The notes under the pieces: model-generated | Databases searched by the model: none | What the model was told of the DNA's origin: nothing | What the model saw: only the letters and a program-made list of their open reading frames with translations | Virus record (IMG/VR): IMGVR_UViG_3300042992_000765 | Location: 1-22,439 of that record | DNA: 22,439 bases | Direction: 5' to 3' (one strand) | From: a virus | In this document: positions 1-6,438 of the stretch, piece after piece | How positions within the stretch are numbered: the stretch's first letter is position 1 | Layout: each line of letters starts with the position of its first letter | Made by a program: the position numbers and the translations under genes

Positions 1-144
1 CGTCGCGCTCTGGGCGTTGATCACTCGATCCTGCGCTTCGAGGCGTGACTTCATGAAGTTCCACATGAGCGCGGCCAAGGTTGCGACTGCGCCCGAAAGT
101 GTGCCGATCGTGGCGAGTATCCATGCGATGGGGAGTTCGATCAT
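1..144 (-). CDS. Small membrane protein, N-terminal part (possible holin/lysis component)
   Basis: The reading frame starts with ATG at 144 and runs off the window edge after 48 codons. It begins MIELPIAWILATIG and has one hydrophobic segment at about residues 4-31, followed by a charged helical stretch (KSRLEAQDR) that could form a coiled coil. Its start overlaps the stop of the preceding gene as ATGA, so translational coupling is likely. A single membrane anchor followed by a polar helix at the end of a tail operon is typical of small phage membrane proteins such as holins or spanins. The class cannot be fixed without the C-terminus, and the lysis role is inferred only from position. Confidence 0.6.
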   Translation of the reverse strand, partial: MIELPIAWILATIGTLSGAVATLAALMWNFMKSRLEAQDRVINAQSAT

Positions 145-434
145 GACCAGAAAATGTTAGGTGTGGATTCGTCTGTGGGGCGTTGTTCGCCGGAGGTGGA
201 AGCCCAGTAGATAAACTGCTCGCCGCCTGCGGGAATCGGGATGCCGACTAGATCTCTGAATAGCACCCACCAGTCCGAGCCATTATGCTCACCAATGATG
301 CAAAGCGCATACTCATGGGACGCGAGGGTGATTTGTTCGTTGCCTTCGTCGTCGATTACAGCAAATCCGTTGGCTAGTCCGAACTGGACTGCGGTGGCGC
401 GGTCTGGGAATTTGAGGAGGTAGTCAGTGGTCAT
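141..434 (-). CDS. Small conserved-type phage protein of the tail-fibre region, function unknown
   Basis: This 97-aa acidic protein begins MTTDYLLKFPDRATA and has no signal peptide or membrane segment. Its pattern (YLLKF near the start, an ALCIIG motif in the middle, then a tryptophan pair in a DWW motif) resembles small proteins often encoded just after tail fibres in siphoviruses, but I cannot name the family. The start overlaps the stop of the large fibre gene as ATGA (434-431), and its own stop overlaps the next gene in the same way, so three genes form a coupled chain. A fibre-assembly or accessory role is possible from position only. Confidence 0.65.
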   Translation of the reverse strand: MTTDYLLKFPDRATAVQFGLANGFAVIDDEGNEQITLASHEYALCIIGEHNGSDWWVLFRDLVGIPIPAGGEQFIYWASTSGEQRPTDESTPNIFWS

Positions 435-1873
435 ACTGTTAATTGGGCTAACTTTGCGTTGGGGAGGCGTTTTTTGTAGTAGCGGATGGCTGCGATGTGA
501 CCGTTGAGGAAAGCTGAAGCACCATTACCTCTACTTCCAATGCTTAGTGAGGTGCTTATGTCCGCTTGTAAGGGGTCGCCGAATAACGTCTGACTAAGTG
601 AACCATTTAATGCAATCTGCTCCCCTGAAGTTAATGCGGTCTTGTTGATACTTGTGAGAGAAACAGAATCAGTGCCGCTGACTGCGTCAACCCTATTGAT
701 TGTCCCACCATGTCGGTATAGATTTCTTTGCTGATTTACCGCTAAAAACGAGACAGACATCCAACTAATTGCTGGTGAACCCTCTAAGACAACGGAGCCT
801 GAAAGAAAGTTTCTTACAAAGTATTCCGCCACCATAGTATCATTCCCAGCATTTGACCACCCAGCGGTCGTAATACTACACACATCCGCGCTACGCACCA
901 CGCTGCCAGTCGTCGTCGGGATGTAGGAGGTGGGGAAGGAACCGGCTTCGATCTGCGGTGTGTCGAAGCTGACGGTTTGACCTAATGTGGTGCTGTTTAA
1001 TAGAAATGCAATGTTTTTGCTTCCAGTTGCGCCTGTGGGTGTGTAAATTGCCGACACCAAAAACCAACCATCAATGTTAGGTGTCACTGTATAATTCGTA
1101 AACTCTACTGCCCCACCACTTGCAGTCCACTGGCCTGTTATAGGATTAAAGCCTCTTGATTGTTTTCCGTCTGTAAGGTCAGAAATGGCAACAGATGCAA
1201 TGGTTCCAGCCTTCACTCGCAACGATATCGCATATGCCACGCCAGTCGTTAGTGTCGCGCCCCTAACAATGTAAGCACCCCCAAGATCAGATATTGCAAG
1301 GGTAGTTGCTTGATTAGTTAGACCAATGCCAGTTATTGCCGTTCTGGTGACGCGAGCGGCTGTCCAATCATTTAAATTGGTAGAGCTAAACAAATTCGTC
1401 CTCGACTCCTCGATCAGCAAGCCACGGCACGCGAATGGAGATGTGGGATTGTGGTCGAAGCGGGGACCGCGATAGCCGATACGCCATGATGTGTATGTTC
1501 CCGTTCCGCTCGCGGTCGTCATGTTGCAAACCAGCGACTGCGTGGTGGCATCGTAACTGGTCACAGTCCCCGTCATGATGTTCGACCCACTCGATGCCTC
1601 AACCGCATCGCCAACGCGCCAGAATTGATCCTGTCCGGCGGTCGCTGCCAGCGTGAATGTTTTGCTCGCTGCGCTGATCGAGTTCGAGGTGGTCGAGGTA
1701 TCGATACCGTGGATCAGACCATCGCTGCCGATGTAGGTTGCGCCACTTCCTCGCGTAAAGGTTGGCGTTGGGCCGACGCGAGCGGTCAGCGATTTGGTCG
1801 CCGCAAACGGCAGATCGAGCGACAACTGGTCGTTGCTCGACAGGTTCGACCGCGATGTCTTGAGGATCATCAT
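431..1873 (-). CDS. Tail fibre / receptor-binding-type protein
   Basis: This 480-aa protein is probably a distal host-contacting tail protein. Residues 1-63 hold a phage motif of the form FTRGSGATYIGSDGLI. Residues 64-133 look like a beta domain common in phage tail proteins (KTFTLAA, GTVTSYD, GTGTYTSWRI). The sequence PRFDHNP (137-143) followed by LLIEESRTNL (152-161) is the hallmark of a widespread prophage tail-fibre family. Later come QIEAGSFPTSYIPTT and a C-terminal lectin-like region ending RYYKKRLPNAKLAQLTV. The start is coupled to the upstream collagen-like gene by an ATGA overlap; a second in-frame ATG follows immediately. The DNA for the first third is GC-rich, while the receptor part is visibly AT-richer, suggesting module exchange. 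Receptor binding is inferred from family and position. Confidence 0.8.
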   Translation of the reverse strand: MMILKTSRSNLSSNDQLSLDLPFAATKSLTARVGPTPTFTRGSGATYIGSDGLIHGIDTSTTSNSISAASKTFTLAATAGQDQFWRVGDAVEASSGSNIMTGTVTSYDATTQSLVCNMTTASGTGTYTSWRIGYRGPRFDHNPTSPFACRGLLIEESRTNLFSSTNLNDWTAARVTRTAITGIGLTNQATTLAISDLGGAYIVRGATLTTGVAYAISLRVKAGTIASVAISDLTDGKQSRGFNPITGQWTASGGAVEFTNYTVTPNIDGWFLVSAIYTPTGATGSKNIAFLLNSTTLGQTVSFDTPQIEAGSFPTSYIPTTTGSVVRSADVCSITTAGWSNAGNDTMVAEYFVRNFLSGSVVLEGSPAISWMSVSFLAVNQQRNLYRHGGTINRVDAVSGTDSVSLTSINKTALTSGEQIALNGSLSQTLFGDPLQADISTSLSIGSRGNGASAFLNGHIAAIRYYKKRLPNAKLAQLTV

Positions 1874-2253
1874 ATCAGGTTGCCGCTCAGGTTGTAGACG
1901 CCAGCGCCGACGCGCATGAGCGAGGCCGGTGCGTGCTGGCCTGCGGTTGCGAGTAGGTTGCCGAAGGAGTTGATCGTTGCGCCGGAGCCAGCGACGAAGG
2001 TCACGCGGCCTGTTCCCGCTTGAATGACCATGCAGCTAAACCCAGCAGCGAGCGTCGATGGAACGGTGATCGTCACGGCGGATGATGCTGTGCAGCGGAT
2101 CACGCGGTTGTTGTCGGTATCAGCGAGGGTGATCGCTGTCGCTGCGTTGTCGGCGATCGTCAGCGAGGGCTCTGGGCCTGTCGGGCCGGTGCTTCCGGTT
2201 GGTCCTGCTGGGCCTGTTGCACCAGTTACTTTTCCGAGATTGAGTGTAGGCAT
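1870..2253 (-). CDS. Collagen-like tail fibre protein
   Basis: This 127-aa protein has a short N-terminal segment (MPTLNLGKVT), a Gly-X-Y collagen-like run at about residues 11-28 (GATGPAGPTGSTGPTGPEP) and a beta-rich C-terminal domain. The C-terminal domain has the pattern common to small phage head or tail proteins: LADTDNNRVIRC, VTITVPSTLAAG, VIQAGTGRVTFVAG. Collagen repeats in phages normally form trimeric linkers in virion fibres. The gene lies between two other fibre-type genes and its stop overlaps the next start as ATGA. The upstream leader has no Shine-Dalgarno sequence but carries TTGACACC 17 nt before ATG (counted from TTGACA). A trimeric tail appendage is the best inference. Confidence 0.75.
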   Translation of the reverse strand: MPTLNLGKVTGATGPAGPTGSTGPTGPEPSLTIADNAATAITLADTDNNRVIRCTASSAVTITVPSTLAAGFSCMVIQAGTGRVTFVAGSGATINSFGNLLATAGQHAPASLMRVGAGVYNLSGNLI

Positions 2254-2270
2254 GTTCGTGAGTGATTAGG

Positions 2271-2276
2271 TGTCAA
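2271..2276 (-). promoter_or_regulatory. TTGACA motif before collagen-like fibre gene
   Basis: TTGACA (in TTGACACC), 17 nt before ATG 2253; it contains the upstream stop TGA. Confidence 0.6.
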
Positions 2277-2995
2277 TAGCTCATGAAGAGGTCGCCCCCC
2301 TCGATGTAGAAGGTGTAGGTGGGTGCTGGCGTGCCTGCTGGTCCTTGCTCCCCTTTCGCGGCGAGAAGATCCCAGAATGTGCTGCCAGCAAAAGGCGTGT
2401 CGCCTACATTGCCGCCGTTGGAGTTCTTCCGGTAGAAAAGCTCGCCGTTGTAGGTGACGACATCGCCCACGGCGTAGGATGCGCCGCCGCTGTAAGCGCC
2501 GGTGTAGTTCCACAAAGCGTCATTACCGGCTGGGCCTGTTGGTCCCTGCTGCCCGACGCTTCCGGTATCGCCTTTGAGCCCCTGTGGCCCCTGTGGACCC
2601 TGTGGACCAGTGAACGGCACGCCCGGTTCAATGGTGTGGATCTCGACACTGCTGGTCGTCTTGCGCGTGACATCACGCACGAGCTTGATCCCGCCCAGCG
2701 CGACGGTGCGAACCTCGCCGGTGCTGAGGCTTTGCGCTTGGATGTCCCAGATGTAGGTGGCTGAAGGCAGCGCCAGCGTGTCGGCCGGCACGATCTCGAC
2801 CTCGGCGGTGTTGCCGGTCACTGAGATGCCTGCACCTGTGACTTTCTGGAAGACTGCCGCGTCGTCTGAATCCTGCGCGCTGCGCTTGGCCGTGAAGATC
2901 AGCGACCACGCCTCGCCGGGCGTGAAGTTATCTCCAGCCCATGTGAGCGGTATCTCGTGGCTCGTGCTGTCGCCGATGTACTGGGTGAGCTGCAT
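2273..2995 (-). CDS. Baseplate/tail fibre protein: BppU-like N-domain, collagen repeats, CBM5/12-like domain
   Basis: A 240-aa modular virion protein. Residues 1-120 look like the N-terminal beta-sandwich of BppU-type baseplate proteins (IPLTWAGDNFTPGEAW, ADTLALPSATYIWDIQ). Residues 130-157 are collagen-like (GPQGPQGPQG onward). Residues 161-211 have the tryptophan and tyrosine spacing of a CBM5/12 chitin-binding-type module (LWNYTGAY, YAVGDVVTYNGELFY, STFWDLL). A second short collagen stretch (KGEQGPAG) and a YIEGGDLFMSY tail follow. An in-frame GTG at 3001 exists, but I chose ATG at 2995 because TTGACA then lies 16 nt upstream, as at other starts here. A role in adhesion through glycan binding is inferred from domain resemblance. 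Confidence 0.75.
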   Translation of the reverse strand: MQLTQYIGDSTSHEIPLTWAGDNFTPGEAWSLIFTAKRSAQDSDDAAVFQKVTGAGISVTGNTAEVEIVPADTLALPSATYIWDIQAQSLSTGEVRTVALGGIKLVRDVTRKTTSSVEIHTIEPGVPFTGPQGPQGPQGLKGDTGSVGQQGPTGPAGNDALWNYTGAYSGGASYAVGDVVTYNGELFYRKNSNGGNVGDTPFAGSTFWDLLAAKGEQGPAGTPAPTYTFYIEGGDLFMSY

Positions 2996-3011
2996 CCTCA
3001 CTCAAACAGCG

Positions 3012-3017
3012 TGTCAA
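3012..3017 (-). promoter_or_regulatory. TTGACA motif before BppU-like fibre gene
   Basis: TTGACA (in TTGACACGC), 16 nt before ATG 2995 but only 10 nt before the alternative GTG 3001, so it favours the ATG. Confidence 0.5.
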
Positions 3018-3025
3018 CGGGCATT

Positions 3026-3406
3026 TCACCACTTACCCAGCGGACATTTCTCGGAGGCCATCCTCAGCTTCGCCCAAGTAGCGCAGCCACACTTGCGACA
3101 GCGGCCGGTGCCATTAACAGCTTGAGCATCCCACATATCACAACCACGGCAGGTGGCCTCACGGCTCGCTAGGGTCTTTGGATCAGTGGTAGCAAAGCCA
3201 CTGCGGGCGAAGTTGGTCACAGCCTTCGATGCTGTCTTGATCATCTGCGACATTCTCGGGGGGGTCTGTGGCTCGATCCGAACATGTAGATTCTCACCGC
3301 GTGAGACGCACAGTTTGCAGACTCCAGCACTTGGCCTGCCGCCATAAAGGCCAAGGCCACAGGCATTGACTTGAGCGCTGATCGCGGTGGCGTGAGGGCA
3401 AGTCAT
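3026..3406 (-). CDS. Cysteine-rich zinc-ribbon-like phage protein
   Basis: This 126-aa protein has two cysteine clusters. The N-terminal cluster is C3, C16, C30, C33 (CKLC). The C-terminal cluster is C86, C89 (CRGC), C103, C106, C108 (CRKCGC) and C121, ending in CPLGKW. The C-terminal pattern CxxC-x13-CxxCGC...K.R...CPxGKW is typical of a small zinc-ribbon family often found in phage genomes near tail genes (DUF6171-like). Metal binding is therefore likely; its target is unknown. The start overlaps the stop of the large cysteine-repeat gene as ATGA. Its base composition matches the neighbours. It could be a virion-assembly factor or a regulator, and the sequence does not decide between them. 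Confidence 0.75.
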   Translation of the reverse strand: MTCPHATAISAQVNACGLGLYGGRPSAGVCKLCVSRGENLHVRIEPQTPPRMSQMIKTASKAVTNFARSGFATTDPKTLASREATCRGCDMWDAQAVNGTGRCRKCGCATWAKLRMASEKCPLGKW

Positions 3407-5250
3407 GAGATAGTGATGCTGCCGCTTGCAGGTGTGTTAACTGGCGGGTTCGAGTCTAACGGGTTATCACAGGTTTTTGTTCCAGTGAGGCTTATTGCAA
3501 TGGGCAAGGTGGTGTTGGCGCTTAGCGGAACCGAACCTTCTAGAGATGTGACACACTGCGTCCCAATTTCCTGCGCATTAACCAGCAACATGCAGACATT
3601 GTTTGTTTTTACTACGCTTATTCCGACGACTGAAGTCCATGTAGAGGAATTACTAGCGGAACATCCAGATCCTGACAAAACGCCTGACCTATTTAATCCA
3701 TCAATGGTCAACGCATAACCAAACGAAGTCGCTCCAAAAGTGTCTTGTAGTGACGGGCAACTATCGCAAAAAACGCACTCCTTTGGAAACTTGTCGGTCT
3801 GGACGGCGCTTGATTGAATCTTCTTGAGTGGAAGGTAGGCGTTAGCGCTGATATTAACATCTGCTCCGGGAGTTTGCTGAATTACCTCCGAGTAGCTGTC
3901 AGCGTCACCAGGGCTCATTCTGGTCCGTATGGTTTTTCGATTGATGCGTATCGTCACCCAGTAGATGCCGTCAGCGCATTTCTCCGCCTCTCCAAGACTT
4001 ACTGTGAATCCATAGGTGGCAGAATACGGAGGAGCTGTTCCGTCTTGAAAACATCCCGGCGATCTTGTGACCCCTTGAATGGATATTTGTGCTGGTTGGC
4101 ATGGTGGTTTTCTTGGCGGCCTTGGTGGGTCTCCGCCTCCGCCTCCGCCGCCTCCGCCGCCGCCTCCGCCGCCTCCGTCAGGATCGTCTGGCGGGTCGTT
4201 CGGGTCAACAGGTGGTTCGTCTGGGTCAACAGGTGGTTCGTCCGGGTCAACAGGTGGTTCGTCCGGGTCAACAGGCGGTTCGTCTGGGTCAACAGGTGGC
4301 TCGTCTGGGTCAACAGGTTGGCATTCAAAGATCGCGCAGCCATCCGCACTCACCCCGACTTGGTTAAGTGTCGAGCCTTCAGGGCAAACCATCGGATCAC
4401 CGCAAGGGGTGTCTTGTTTTTTGCAGGTGTAAGTAGGGCAACCTGCCGCATCGGGTTCACCAAAAACGGCAACATGCCCATCTGGGCATTTAATCACATC
4501 GGTGCATTCGAGAGGTTGGCAGATGTAAATCGGGCACCCTCTCGCATCCGATCCAGCGATCACCAACTTTGATGTGGTTGGGCATTCTGGAGGATCGCCA
4601 CAAGGTTGGACTTCTATTTTTTTGCATTCCCATTGAGGGCATCCGACTTCATCGTATCCAGTCTGCCTCACTCGATACCCATCAGGGCATTTTGCAGGAT
4701 CACCACAAAAGGTTGGTTGGCAGATATAAGAGCGGCAGTTGCATTGATCCCTGCCGGTTTCGACCAGTTTGAAATTCTCGCCGCATAGGGGCGGTGGCAA
4801 ACATGGGCCGCATGGTGGGGGTGGGTCTGCGCCTCCACCTCCACCTCCGCCTCCGCCTGGAGGCTTGATTGGCGGCACATCTGGGCATCCGCTGAAGTTG
4901 AATAAAGAAGAGAATGGGTCGTTGTAAGGCTCGTCATCAACATAGCCGGGGTACATCAGTTTGCCCTGTTGGGTGCCGCTGGAGACTTGGCAGCTTGTCG
5001 AGTAGACCGTCCAATCATTGGCGTGAAACTCAGAAACTCCGAAATCTGTGTTTCTCACCACCCGACTCACACTGCCGATGGTCGCCGTACTCGTTTGATT
5101 GATGTAGGTGAGGTGAAATAGCCCATTTTGATAGGTCACCCACCGCAGTGAGGATGATGCGTTGAACGGGCTTGTGACCGGGTTTGCCCAGCCGGCGCGC
5201 CTTACTGCCCAGCCGAGCTTGGCGTACTCGGCGGCAAGTGGCCAGATCAT
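3403..5250 (-). CDS. Multidomain tail-region protein: Tad2-like domain, five cysteine repeats, VDPDEPP and polyglycine linkers
   Basis: A 615-aa protein. Residues 1-90 (MIWPLAAEYAKLGWAVRRAGW to NDWTVYSTSC) are a close paralogue of the next upstream gene product and match the layout of the Tad2-like/DUF2829 family: aliphatic start, G.aVRR.GW, C-terminal A.DW.v. A glycine run (about 132-140) leads to five tandem repeats of about 33 residues (147-311), each CGDP..CP.G...G.D..GCP.Y.C, resembling antistasin-type cysteine knots. Then come six VDPDEPP-type heptads (313-355), a run of about 15 glycines and a C-terminal beta-rich domain with ten more cysteines. ATG at 5250 aligns with the paralogue; an in-frame start at 5307 would overlap the upstream gene by 43 bp. 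Probably an extended, disulphide-rich virion fibre; any anti-defence function is speculative. Confidence 0.7.
   Translation of the reverse strand: MIWPLAAEYAKLGWAVRRAGWANPVTSPFNASSSLRWVTYQNGLFHLTYINQTSTATIGSVSRVVRNTDFGVSEFHANDWTVYSTSCQVSSGTQQGKLMYPGYVDDEPYNDPFSSLFNFSGCPDVPPIKPPGGGGGGGGGADPPPPCGPCLPPPLCGENFKLVETGRDQCNCRSYICQPTFCGDPAKCPDGYRVRQTGYDEVGCPQWECKKIEVQPCGDPPECPTTSKLVIAGSDARGCPIYICQPLECTDVIKCPDGHVAVFGEPDAAGCPTYTCKKQDTPCGDPMVCPEGSTLNQVGVSADGCAIFECQPVDPDEPPVDPDEPPVDPDEPPVDPDEPPVDPDEPPVDPNDPPDDPDGGGGGGGGGGGGGGGDPPRPPRKPPCQPAQISIQGVTRSPGCFQDGTAPPYSATYGFTVSLGEAEKCADGIYWVTIRINRKTIRTRMSPGDADSYSEVIQQTPGADVNISANAYLPLKKIQSSAVQTDKFPKECVFCDSCPSLQDTFGATSFGYALTIDGLNRSGVLSGSGCSASNSSTWTSVVGISVVKTNNVCMLLVNAQEIGTQCVTSLEGSVPLSANTTLPIAISLTGTKTCDNPLDSNPPVNTPASGSITIS
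4131..4177. repeat. CCN-rich low-complexity tract encoding polyglycine
   Basis: The plus strand shows a run of cctccg and ccg units, read on the minus strand as GGN codons for about 15 consecutive glycines inside the cysteine-repeat gene. Mixed GGC and GGA codons suggest growth by slippage with later drift. A shorter tract of the same kind at about 4829-4862 encodes the first glycine linker of the same protein. Confidence 0.85.
4202..4318. repeat. Six-copy 21-bp tandem repeat encoding VDPDEPP
   Basis: The core gggtcaacagg begins at 4202, 4223, 4244, 4265, 4286 and 4307, an exact 21-bp period. On the minus strand each unit encodes the heptad VDPDEPP, an acidic proline-rich rod or spacer. Units differ at only one or two bases, mostly synonymous (tct/tcc, ggt/ggc), which indicates recent expansion. 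Being a multiple of three, copy-number change would alter the linker length without breaking the frame. Confidence 0.95.
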
Positions 5251-5264
5251 GCCATGTGCAGTGC

Positions 5265-5687
5265 TCAAGGCTTTTTGATGGATGGGTAGAGCGGGACTAT
5301 GGGACACGCCCCGTATTTCGAATTGGGGTTGAGCGGATCAACGACGATCGTCACATCCACCGGGCGCGGGTAGCGCTTTTTCCCTTGTTGGGTTGGATCA
5401 CTCTGCTGCGCGCTATTGGAACAGCTCGGCGAGAACACCGTCCAGTCTTCGGCGTAGAAATCCTCGACTCCAAAATCCGAGTTGCGAATCACGCGGGAGA
5501 TTTTGTTTTCACTGCCGGCCTGCCTGTACAACAACCAGAACAAGGAGTTTTGGTAGATCACCCAGCGCAGCGCCCTGCCGGTATCACCCAGCAAGTCGGG
5601 GTTATCCCATCCAATCCGCCTCACCGCCCAGCCACGCTTTGCGTATTCCGAGGCCAGTGGCCAGATCATGCCGGATCCGTAGGTCAT
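5265..5687 (-). CDS. Stand-alone Tad2-like (DUF2829-like) domain protein
   Basis: This 140-aa protein begins MTYGSGMIWPLASEYAKRG and contains GWAVRRIGW, a central LRWVIYQNSLF strand and FYAEDWTVF, the signature layout of the Tad2-like/DUF2829 family. Founding Tad2 members neutralise Thoeris defence by binding its cyclic nucleotide signal; many other family members have no known role. Residues 7-30 match the N-terminus of the downstream gene product at 20 of 24 positions, and the DNA is also similar, so the two arose by tandem duplication. After residue 98 a short tail (PTQQGKKRYPRPVDV) is also shared with the paralogue. The start overlaps the previous stop as ATGA. The family call rests on motif resemblance without a profile search. 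Confidence 0.65.
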   Translation of the reverse strand: MTYGSGMIWPLASEYAKRGWAVRRIGWDNPDLLGDTGRALRWVIYQNSLFWLLYRQAGSENKISRVIRNSDFGVEDFYAEDWTVFSPSCSNSAQQSDPTQQGKKRYPRPVDVTIVVDPLNPNSKYGACPIVPLYPSIKKP

Positions 5688-6433
5688 GCGTTTGGTACTA
5701 GATCGCGGTCGATAGCAATACGGAAGGTCTTGGATGAGCGGATCACCTCCTCAGCCAGCGCCCCCTCTTCCAAGTAGGTCACGCGCCACTCAAATTCAGC
5801 AATCGCGTCGAAAGTTGATTTGTAGTCTGACTGGTAATTTCCGAGGGCGTTCAGCAGTTCATCGGTGTCGAGATCCACCAGAATGCGGTATCGTTGCTTG
5901 TCACTGGTGCCTATGGCCTGCACGGCTCCATTCGACTCCACAAGGATCGTCTCGCCATCGAACTCACGGATGTTCATGACAATCGAGGAAACAGCCATGC
6001 TTTGAAGCTCGGTGCCTTTGAAGAAACCGAGGTCCAAGAACGCTTTATCGCCATGCTTTAGGTACATCACCGCTTGGCTTCCGCCTTGCCCGGACGACGG
6101 TGTAATGCCTGGCACTGATGCCGAACCAGAGAGCAGGTCGATGTTCACCTCGATGCCGAGGCCGTCATTGTAGTTGGAATCCTCGATGCCCATCGCAATA
6201 TCCAATGGGGTGGATGAGCCGTCACCATTAGTGGCTGTGACTTTGATCAGGTAAACCCCGGCCGATGTCGCTGTGCCGCTGATGAGTCCGGTGGAACCAA
6301 TTTCCATTCCGCTCGGCAGGCCGGTAGCCGCCCAAGATGTCGGCGTATTGGTGGCCGCCATCTGGTACTCAAAGTATTGACCCTTGCGGTAGCCGAGGAC
6401 GGATGTGGTGCTGGATATTACTGGTGCTGGCAT
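5684..6433 (-). CDS. Tail-region protein with N-terminal He-PIG-like putative Ig domain
   Basis: This 249-aa protein starts MPAPVISSTTSVLGYRKG. Residues 2-80 follow the He-PIG pattern: G..FEYQMAATNTPTSWAATGLPSGMEI, then TGLISGTATSAGVYLIKVTATN. This immunoglobulin-like fold is common in surface proteins of Verrucomicrobiota and related groups. Residues from about 90 onward form an acidic, probably beta-rich domain (VMYLKHGDKAFLDLGFF, RYRILVDLDTDELLNALG) that I do not recognise. The gene starts 5 nt after the stop of the 798-aa protein and is coupled by ATGA to the Tad2-like gene. No Shine-Dalgarno sequence or TTGAC motif is seen; the leader reads AAAATCTAAATACC. A tail appendage or baseplate component is likely from position. 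Confidence 0.7.
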   Translation of the reverse strand: MPAPVISSTTSVLGYRKGQYFEYQMAATNTPTSWAATGLPSGMEIGSTGLISGTATSAGVYLIKVTATNGDGSSTPLDIAMGIEDSNYNDGLGIEVNIDLLSGSASVPGITPSSGQGGSQAVMYLKHGDKAFLDLGFFKGTELQSMAVSSIVMNIREFDGETILVESNGAVQAIGTSDKQRYRILVDLDTDELLNALGNYQSDYKSTFDAIAEFEWRVTYLEEGALAEEVIRSSKTFRIAIDRDLVPNA

Positions 6434-6438
6434 GGTAT

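Noticed and set aside
2254-2276. TTGACA as the -35 box of ordinary promoters
   Set aside because: At 13-17 nt before the start codon a -10 box would have to sit on the start codon itself, and none of the sites has a TATAAT-like hexamer there.
4202-4318. CRISPR-like array
   Set aside because: The 21-bp units are directly contiguous with no unique spacers and encode a protein heptad in frame.
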